From Chitinophagaceae bacterium (lineage in GTDB: Bacteria; Bacteroidota; Bacteroidia; Chitinophagales; Chitinophagaceae): DNA of 22,585 bases. A program made the position numbers and the translations under genes. The stretch covers positions 1 to 22,585 of the forward strand of contig JADKJV010000028.1 in assembly GCA_016720825.1 (NCBI GenBank), given 5' to 3'. Of this stretch, positions 16,625 to 22,585 are shown piece by piece; position 1 is the first letter of the stretch; every line of letters begins with the position of its first letter. The notes under the pieces are model-generated. The model was not told the DNA's origin and did not search any database. It saw nothing but the letters and a program-made list of their open reading frames with translations.

Positions 16625-17674
16625 ATGGCTCATTCCAAATCCGATAAAAAAAATTTGATCCTGCAGGTTATTAAAGCTGAACCGGGGCTTTCTTCCAAAG
16701 AAATTCACGACAGGTTAGCTATGCCTGTTGGGTATGCAACGGTAAAGAGGTTGCTGCAGGATTTGTTAGAAACAAATATGATTGAAACGACCGGGAACCG
16801 TAAAGCAACCCGGTACCAGCTCAGCAGGAATTATGAACTGCATTTCCCAACAGATGTAGACGCCTATTTCGAAAAAGAAATTGATGAAAGAACAATCAAA
16901 GCCGGTTATAACCAGGTGCTGGTTACTGATACACTGGACAAAGTTCCTGTGTTCACAAAAGATGAACTGGACTTTTTAGAAGTTCTTCAGCAGCAATACC
17001 GCAATAATGTGGCGGCGTTATCACCGCTGGAATTCAAAAAGGAAATGGATAGGCTGGCGATTGACCTCAGCTGGAAATCATCACAGATTGAAGGCAATAC
17101 CTATTCCCTGCTGGAAACAGAAAAATTGTTGCAGGATAAAAAAACAGCGGCCGGTAAAACAAAGGACGAGGCGGTGATGTTGCTGAATCATAAAGAAGCG
17201 CTGGATTTTATCATTGCACATCCGTCATATGTGAATCCACTGACTGTTTCCGGTATCGAGGACATTCACAGTATCCTGATCCGGGATCTGGGAGTGGACC
17301 GGAATATCCGTAAAAGACGGGTGGGTATATCCGGTACAAATTACAAACCATTGGATAATGAGTTTCAGATCCGGGAAGCGCTGGAGGATATGTGCAACCT
17401 GATCAACAAACAGGAAAATGTTTTTGTAAAAGCTTTACTGGCCCTGGTGCTTACCTCCTATATACAGCCTTTTGCGGATGGCAATAAAAGAACGGCCCGG
17501 ATTATCAGCAATGCCATTCTGATGAATCATCATTGTTGCCCGCTATCGTTCCGAACTATTGATCCGATTGAGTATAAAAAAGCCATGCTGATCTTCTATG
17601 AACAGAATAATATCCACGCATTTAAAAAGATATTCATGAGCCAGTTTGAGTTTGCGGTGCAAACATATTTCTGA
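16625..17674 (+). CDS. HTH-Fic domain protein with Gln in place of the catalytic His
   Basis: A 349-residue protein with an N-terminal winged-helix domain (about 5-60: LSSKEIHDRLAMPVGYATVKRLLQDL) and a Fic domain. Fic enzymes transfer AMP or similar groups to proteins using HxFx(D/E)GN(G/K)RxxR. Here the motif is Q281-PFADGNKRTAR, so the catalytic His is Gln while the nucleotide-binding residues remain. An inhibitory-helix motif SxxxEG lies before the domain (S152-SQI-E156-G157), as in class II Fic proteins. With the base His gone, ordinary AMPylation is unlikely; a regulatory or different role is possible. A TTG start at 16607 is also open, but the ATG is preferred because the probable -7 box (16602-16609) overlaps the TTG. 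No antitoxin gene is adjacent. Confidence 0.9.
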   Translation: MAHSKSDKKNLILQVIKAEPGLSSKEIHDRLAMPVGYATVKRLLQDLLETNMIETTGNRKATRYQLSRNYELHFPTDVDAYFEKEIDERTIKAGYNQVLVTDTLDKVPVFTKDELDFLEVLQQQYRNNVAALSPLEFKKEMDRLAIDLSWKSSQIEGNTYSLLETEKLLQDKKTAAGKTKDEAVMLLNHKEALDFIIAHPSYVNPLTVSGIEDIHSILIRDLGVDRNIRKRRVGISGTNYKPLDNEFQIREALEDMCNLINKQENVFVKALLALVLTSYIQPFADGNKRTARIISNAILMNHHCCPLSFRTIDPIEYKKAMLIFYEQNNIHAFKKIFMSQFEFAVQTYF

Positions 17675-17846
17675 AGCAGCCATTTATAAGGAGAAAAGGC
17701 AACCCATGACTTTTAGCAGCTTGGGTTTGGCGGGCCGCCTAAAAAAACCAGAGAGATTCTCTACATGGAATCCCCACTATAACTGTGTAATATATTTATT
17801 TTGAGTTAGTCAATACATAAGATGAGGCAAGACAGTAAAGTAAATC

Positions 17847-18458
17847 TTACTCTCTTCCTTTTATCAGTTTCACTAAAATATCAACTGAGATTAGCATACC
17901 TGAATGTTGGCGGTTTTTTACCTGCGCATACCATTCCCCGCATGCATTGATCCTGAATTGCCGCCCCTTGTAACCCAATGAAAGGAATTTTGCACCCCAG
18001 ATATCACTTACCCCAAGGCCTTTCCAGTAAAACAATTCGGCACCAACAGAAAACGCTGACATATTATAAACACCAAAACTAAGTGGCATGTAAGCGGGGT
18101 TGTGTGAATGTTCGTAGATGTACTTATTAGTAATGGGATCGGTGTAGGCTGTGTCAAACACTTTGGCTTTGCAAAAAAGGAAACCGGCTTGTCCCACCAG
18201 GTCAATAAAATGGGAACCTGAAGTCTTTACGGGTGAATCGTAACGGATGACAGGTTTGATGCTGATGGAGTTTGGATCGGTGATGTACAAATTGCTGTGG
18301 CCGTATAGGATTTGTCTTGTAACAATTTTTACGCCTATAGCAAGCTCTGATTCCTGCTTACCGGGGTTTTGCTGGGCATAGGTGTTGATTGAAAAGATTT
18401 GAAATATGGCATAGAAAATTACAACCTGTTTAGCCAGGCAGCCTGCGAGAGTTGGCAT
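17847..18458 (-). CDS. Secreted protein of unknown function
   Basis: I do not recognise a family. The 203-residue product begins with a hydrophobic segment ending NTYAQQN, which fits a signal peptide cut after about residue 28. The mature part has many alternating hydrophobic and polar residues and aromatic residues (HFIDLVGQAGFLFCKAK, AFSVGAELFYWKGLGVS, FRINACGEWYAQVK), a pattern seen in small outer-membrane beta-barrels, but no motif proves it. There is no close neighbour on the same strand except DUF3127, which has its own terminator in between, so it is probably transcribed alone. The 170 bp between it and the Fic gene hold no recognisable feature. Confidence 0.65.
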   Translation of the reverse strand: MPTLAGCLAKQVVIFYAIFQIFSINTYAQQNPGKQESELAIGVKIVTRQILYGHSNLYITDPNSISIKPVIRYDSPVKTSGSHFIDLVGQAGFLFCKAKVFDTAYTDPITNKYIYEHSHNPAYMPLSFGVYNMSAFSVGAELFYWKGLGVSDIWGAKFLSLGYKGRQFRINACGEWYAQVKNRQHSGMLISVDILVKLIKGRE

Positions 18459-18544
18459 GGTAGTAATTGGGTGAGTTTGTATCCTTATGAAACGGAGAAG
18501 TATCCGTTAAATTGCTTCCGTCTTTTTATTCATTACTATGGGAC

Positions 18545-18575
18545 AAAAAACCGGGTCTCCTAAGAAGACCCGGTT
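18545..18575 (-). terminator. Terminator after the DUF3127 gene
   Basis: A perfect ten-pair stem AACCGGGTCT/AGACCCGGTT with a seven-base loop is followed on the minus strand by TTTTTTG. It lies 29 bp past the DUF3127 stop. Confidence 0.85.
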
Positions 18576-18603
18576 GTAAATATTATCTGGAACGATGAAT
18601 CAG

Positions 18604-18936
18604 TTAAAACGGCAATCCCTCATCCTCCGGCGGCGGCATATCCACAATATCTGAAGAGGATCCACCACCGCTGCCGGCCGGAGCAATTTTCCAGGCTTTG
18701 CAATCGGTATACCAGCGGCTGTTGTATTCGCGGCTTTCCACATCGAAATCTATCTGGAGCATATTGCCAACGATGAGCTGGCTGGTGTTGATTTTGTCGC
18801 CCCACACGGAAATACAAACCTTCTTGGGGTAGGTGCCGTCAGTTTGAACAATGATGTCTTGCTTTTTCCATTCCCCGTTTTTTCCGGTACCGGTCTGCAG
18901 GGGCAGCAGCTGTATGAGTTTGGCAGTAAGTTGCAT
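18604..18936 (-). CDS. DUF3127 protein, OB-fold, SSB-like
   Basis: A 110-residue protein of the DUF3127 family, common in Bacteroidota. The body (1-88) carries the family pattern LIQLLPLQTGTGKNGEWKKQ, then YPKKVCISVWGDKI and LQIDFDVESREYNSRWYTD, which predicts an OB fold. A short Gly/Ser linker (89-96) leads to an acidic end, PPPEDEGLPF. In single-stranded DNA-binding protein (SSB) an acidic tip ending in PF recruits DNA repair and replication partners, so a role on single-stranded nucleic acid is a reasonable inference; it has not been shown here. It stands alone with its own terminator and no clear promoter match upstream. Confidence 0.88.
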   Translation of the reverse strand: MQLTAKLIQLLPLQTGTGKNGEWKKQDIIVQTDGTYPKKVCISVWGDKINTSQLIVGNMLQIDFDVESREYNSRWYTDCKAWKIAPAGSGGGSSSDIVDMPPPEDEGLPF

Positions 18937-19093
18937 GTTGTCAGTTGAGTGTGGTGCGAAATTAAGGATTCCGGGGAGCAGAAAGACATCCGGAGCGGCT
19001 GTACAAAGGACCAGTTTTGCACTATAAACAGGATTTTACTCACAGTCAGTTCCTGATACAGCTTTTTCCTGTTTGATATCCGGACTTAAAGCT

Positions 19094-20350
19094 TCAGGGC
19101 TTAACTGAAGTGGCGGATTCATTGGGCGGATCGAGCGTGACCCGGTAAGTCGGGAAAATAAAAGCAGCCGTAGTTTTCTTCCGGCCGGAAGCCACCCGGG
19201 TAAAATCCATCACCTCCTTCCCTTTCTCCACATGTGCATTCACAAAAAATTCTCCCCGGCAATTCCCATTGAATTCCTGCTCCTTCCATTCACGGCCATA
19301 CACCATATCCAGATGATACTGCCCTTCCGGGATATTTGTCATAATGAATTTTTCACCGCTGCGGATATATACCATGCGGATACAGGTATCTGTTCCCTGC
19401 TTCATCAGTTTGATCACCGCATCAATCTGGTTACCCACATTGATCTCGAGTTTGTTGGTGATCGTATTATCAAATGCAGGCGATATTTTATCACAGGGCG
19501 GTGTGGTGCCTGTTTCATAGCGGACAGACCGCCAGGGAAGTCCCACATACAAACTGTCATCATGCCTGGCTTTGCGGGCCAGCATAGCAGAATCGGTGAC
19601 AACTGTCGCAGGCTCCGGTACATAAAACAATATCTGGTAAATGGCACTGCGTTGTGCTTCCCTTCTTTTCTGTGCCTTATATGAAAAATAACTGTACCCG
19701 GAAAATATGACCATGATCAGAATACTGCCGCCAATGATGAGTGCCTGGCGCAATTCTTTGCGTTTCTTTTTATACTGGAACGTATGGATCGTTTGCGCCA
19801 GTTCAGCATCATTTACTGTCAGCTTTTGCAGCCGTTTACAAACCTGTGCTGTTTCTTTGGCAGAAAGATACCTGCATAACAGCAGTATCTCTTTCACGAT
19901 CGCATGGTTCACCGACCGTTCCCGGGCTTCCACCAGCAGGTTCACAAACTGGTCATCCAGCAATTTCAGCAGTTGCTGCAATATCCGCATCTCCGGGATT
20001 TTATCATGATGCGTACGTTCCGCTTTTTTGCGGAACTCGAATACCACTTTGTAAATAAATTCCGGTGACACCTTACGCTGCTCTTCATCCCGCCAGCCGG
20101 ATTTCCGGAAATTGCTGCCACTCCCACTCTCCCTGTTGCGTAATGAATAATCATAACTCCGGCGCTTCACCGGATCACTCAGCACTTCATACGCTTCCTG
20201 TATTTCCTTGAATTTTTCTTCTGCCGCCAAATTACCGGGGTTCTTATCAGGATGGTACTGGAAGGCGAGTTTGCGGAATGCTTTTTTGATTTCCTCCGTG
20301 GAAGCAGTGGGCGGAACGGCCAATATGATATAATAGTTTTTGAGGGACAT
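19094..20350 (-). CDS. Membrane-anchored J-domain protein
   Basis: A 418-residue protein with an N-terminal J domain (5-70: YYIILAVPPTASTEEIKKAF, HPD at 33-35, then the DPVKRRSYD segment), which stimulates ATP hydrolysis by DnaK-type chaperones. A helical region (95-195) rich in Leu and charged residues follows, then one membrane helix (204-224: ALIIGGSILIMVIFSGYSYF) between basic clusters. The remaining ~190 residues should face the periplasm, with no family I can name. There is no Gly/Phe-rich linker or zinc-finger domain, so it is not DnaJ itself. The likely job is to recruit DnaK to the inner membrane; the client is unknown. It is divergent from the amidase gene. Confidence 0.85.
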   Translation of the reverse strand: MSLKNYYIILAVPPTASTEEIKKAFRKLAFQYHPDKNPGNLAAEEKFKEIQEAYEVLSDPVKRRSYDYSLRNRESGSGSNFRKSGWRDEEQRKVSPEFIYKVVFEFRKKAERTHHDKIPEMRILQQLLKLLDDQFVNLLVEARERSVNHAIVKEILLLCRYLSAKETAQVCKRLQKLTVNDAELAQTIHTFQYKKKRKELRQALIIGGSILIMVIFSGYSYFSYKAQKRREAQRSAIYQILFYVPEPATVVTDSAMLARKARHDDSLYVGLPWRSVRYETGTTPPCDKISPAFDNTITNKLEINVGNQIDAVIKLMKQGTDTCIRMVYIRSGEKFIMTNIPEGQYHLDMVYGREWKEQEFNGNCRGEFFVNAHVEKGKEVMDFTRVASGRKKTTAAFIFPTYRVTLDPPNESATSVKP

Positions 20351-20473
20351 CCGGCGGGTAAAAGTTAGTTAATTATCCCGACCAAAACTCACACCGTTTT
20401 TAACCAAAAGCGATTATATTACTGTCCGGATTTCCACCCTCCCCGCATCAGCAATAACAAAACTTAACAGGCT

Positions 20474-22585
20474 GTGATAAAAAACAATTGTACCGGAAAA
20501 TACCTGACCGCCCTTATTTTATTTGTTGCCTTCTGCGGTTCATCCCAGGCACAGCTTTCCTACAGGGAAATAAAACTGGATGTACTGCAGTCCCGGGAAT
20601 GGATACAATCTAACCACGGCACTGAAATCAGTATCATCAATACCATCCATGCCCTGCCCGGCACCAGCGGTGAAATCATCACCAACCCGGTATCCATGCC
20701 ACTGGACAAAGTGAATTACTTTATCAGCCTGTCGCTTAAAGCTGAACTGTTAAATATGCAACTGGATGCATACCGGTTTTATATCCGCACTTCAACTGAT
20801 AACCAAACCTGGTCAAACTGGCAAGCCTGCACCAAAGATGAACATGCTTACTCGGATGAACGGGCCATCGCCACGAATTACTTTTATTCAACGCCACAGG
20901 AAATCAGCACTGATACAAAATCCATCCAGCTGAAAATTGAATTCACTGATTCACGGGTACAACTCAGGAATATCCGGTTAAACTTTTTCTCACCGGGACA
21001 GCAAACAGACCGATCAAACGGAACAGCTGTGCTGGAAAGACCTGCATCCTGTCCATGCCCTTCGCTGACGTATGTTACCAGGACCGGATGGGGTTGCCCG
21101 GAAGGTCAAAGTTCCGGCTGGACTCCGGTTGTAACGACTGTTACCAATCTAGTTGTGCATCATGCCGCCGGTTATGGTTCCGCGCCTTATGGACCGCAGG
21201 TGCTTGGTATCTGGAACCAGCATGCCATCACCCAGGCATGGGGTGATATCGGCTACAACTGGCTCATTGCACCGGATGGCACACTTTACCAGGGACGTGC
21301 CTGGAGCGGCATCAACGACAATGTAATCGGCGCTCACATGTGTGCGTGTAACAGTAATAAAATGGGTGTTTGTTTATTGGGCGATTTAACCAGCAGCGGA
21401 CCAACCACTGCGGCTTATAATACACTGGTAAAACTGCTGTCATGGAAAGCATGCAGTTACGGCGTGAATCCGCTGACCAGCACCACGGTTTCTTATAATC
21501 CGAATAATACCGGTTGTGTAAGCGGCACCGTATTGAATATTATCGGGCACCGCGACGGATGCCAGCAATCACCTTTGTACACGACTTGTCCGGGTACCGC
21601 TTTTTATCCGCAGCTTGCTACCCTCCGTACCGATGTACAGAATTATATTACATCATGCGGAGTTGGTTGCCCGCAGCCTTCCAATGACGGATGTGCGGGA
21701 AGTTTTTCCGCCACCCAGTTACCATTCGGGACAACCTGCACTACCATATCAGGTTCTACCTGTGGTGCCACTTCATCCGGTTTCAGTTCATGCAGCGGCA
21801 CACAGGATGATGATGTGTTTTACCGGTTCACACCCATTTCCAATAACGCCACAATCACAGTAACATCTTCACCGGGTTTTGATGCGGTATTCCAGTTATT
21901 AACCGGACCCTGTGGCGGCTCCATGACACAACTGGCCTGTGTGGATGAAACACCCGCGGGAGGCACAGAGACATTCACCGTAAACAATTTGATTTCCGGC
22001 ACCGAATATTTTGTCAGGGTCTGGCACAGCGGTACCGGTTATGGCACGTCGGGCGATTTTACCATTTGTGCGTATGGCACGGTCTGTACTGTACCTTCCA
22101 CGCAGGCTGTGATCAGTGCAACCACACCCGGCGTTAACCAGATAACCGTTAACCTGACAGCCGGGAATGGACTCCGCCGGATAGTGAAAGCAAATACCAC
22201 AAATAATTTTACAGACCCTGCCAATGGCACTGACCCCTCTGCCACTGCCGCGTATGCTGGTTCAGGTGAACAGGTGATTTATAATGGAACCGGAAACAGT
22301 GTGGTGGTAACCGGGCTGCTCCCTTCCACCAACTATTGTTTTAAAGTGTATGAAGCCAATTGCAACGGGACACAATCATTGTATAATCTGGCTGGTACAA
22401 CGGCTGTATGCCAGAGTACCACATTCCCGACTGCATTGCCACCGGCGATTGACCAGCTGGAATCGTTCTCTATTATTCCGAATCCGAACACAGGTAAATT
22501 CAGTGTGAAGATGAAACTGAATACGATGAGTACCGTGAGTTTCAGGCTGTACACCATGTCTGGTCAGCTGATGCTTGAGAAATCA
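20474..22585 (+). CDS. Secreted N-acetylmuramoyl-L-alanine amidase with T9SS sorting domain (3' end outside window)
   Basis: At least 704 residues, open at the window edge. The only start is GTG at 20474; an in-frame TAA lies 9 bp before it and no ATG follows near the signal peptide (1-27, ending GSSQAQ). An unassigned N-terminal region runs to about 200. The amidase_2/PGRP-type domain (about 205-390) cuts the bond between muramic acid and L-Ala of peptidoglycan: zinc ligands H229 or H230 (VVHHAAG), H359 (GHRDG) and C372 (TTCPG), with Y261 in GDIGYNWLIAPDGTLYQGR. A Cys-rich PPC-like domain (about 400-535), an FN3-like domain (about 536-650) and a C-terminal sorting domain (from 665: FSIIPNPNTGKF) follow. 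The last marks export through the outer membrane by the type IX system. Confidence 0.93.
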   Translation, partial: MIKNNCTGKYLTALILFVAFCGSSQAQLSYREIKLDVLQSREWIQSNHGTEISIINTIHALPGTSGEIITNPVSMPLDKVNYFISLSLKAELLNMQLDAYRFYIRTSTDNQTWSNWQACTKDEHAYSDERAIATNYFYSTPQEISTDTKSIQLKIEFTDSRVQLRNIRLNFFSPGQQTDRSNGTAVLERPASCPCPSLTYVTRTGWGCPEGQSSGWTPVVTTVTNLVVHHAAGYGSAPYGPQVLGIWNQHAITQAWGDIGYNWLIAPDGTLYQGRAWSGINDNVIGAHMCACNSNKMGVCLLGDLTSSGPTTAAYNTLVKLLSWKACSYGVNPLTSTTVSYNPNNTGCVSGTVLNIIGHRDGCQQSPLYTTCPGTAFYPQLATLRTDVQNYITSCGVGCPQPSNDGCAGSFSATQLPFGTTCTTISGSTCGATSSGFSSCSGTQDDDVFYRFTPISNNATITVTSSPGFDAVFQLLTGPCGGSMTQLACVDETPAGGTETFTVNNLISGTEYFVRVWHSGTGYGTSGDFTICAYGTVCTVPSTQAVISATTPGVNQITVNLTAGNGLRRIVKANTTNNFTDPANGTDPSATAAYAGSGEQVIYNGTGNSVVVTGLLPSTNYCFKVYEANCNGTQSLYNLAGTTAVCQSTTFPTALPPAIDQLESFSIIPNPNTGKFSVKMKLNTMSTVSFRLYTMSGQLMLEKS

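Noticed and set aside
16472..17674. Fic toxin-antitoxin pair
   Set aside because: No small antitoxin gene lies next to it, and the protein already carries its own inhibitory motif.

Overview
The window looks like a chromosomal segment of a Bacteroidota bacterium, most likely Chitinophagaceae or a close relative. The lineage call rests on promoters of the TTG-N19/20-TAnnTTTG type, no consistent Shine-Dalgarno sequences, a secreted amidase ending in a type IX secretion (T9SS) sorting domain, and DUF4476 and DUF3127 proteins. The family-level call is inference; only the phylum is well supported.

Region 1 (1-5070, minus strand) is an rRNA operon read right to left: three tandem promoters, a leader, 16S, tRNA-Ile(GAT), tRNA-Ala(TGC) and 23S, with the 23S 3' end outside the window. 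The spacer carries a run of 22 G and two short-period repeat elements. The three promoters share a layout (TAnnTTTG box, hairpin at the transcript start, AGnTCTT boxA-like motif) that recurs in front of a tRNA-Glu gene 11 kb away.

Region 2 (5145-7641, minus) holds truA and a secreted KTEPV-repeat/DUF4476 protein. Each is broken by one missing base in a homopolymer. Region 3 (7772-10345, plus) is a periplasmic M1 aminopeptidase whose last codons are supplied by an intergenic repeat. Region 4 (10403-12825, minus) is an operon of two LemA and two TPM-domain envelope proteins. Region 5 (13100-15805, minus) is gap, a small membrane protein and pgk, two consecutive glycolytic steps. Region 6 (15947-17674, plus) is the tRNA-Glu unit and an HTH-Fic protein whose catalytic His is Gln. 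Region 7 (17847-20350, minus) encodes a secreted protein of unknown function, a DUF3127 OB-fold protein and a membrane-anchored J-domain protein. Region 8 (20474 to the edge, plus) is the T9SS-exported amidase, cut by the window end.

The most unusual layer is between the genes. At least six intergenic regions hold 90-160 bp elements built from short units in strict phase (7, 8 or 9 bp), mostly as opposed arms. Unit sequences differ between loci, but the layout is constant. They sit inside the rRNA spacer, between a tRNA promoter and its tRNA, and over the 3' end of a peptidase gene. No CRISPR array, transposase, integrase or complete insertion sequence was seen.
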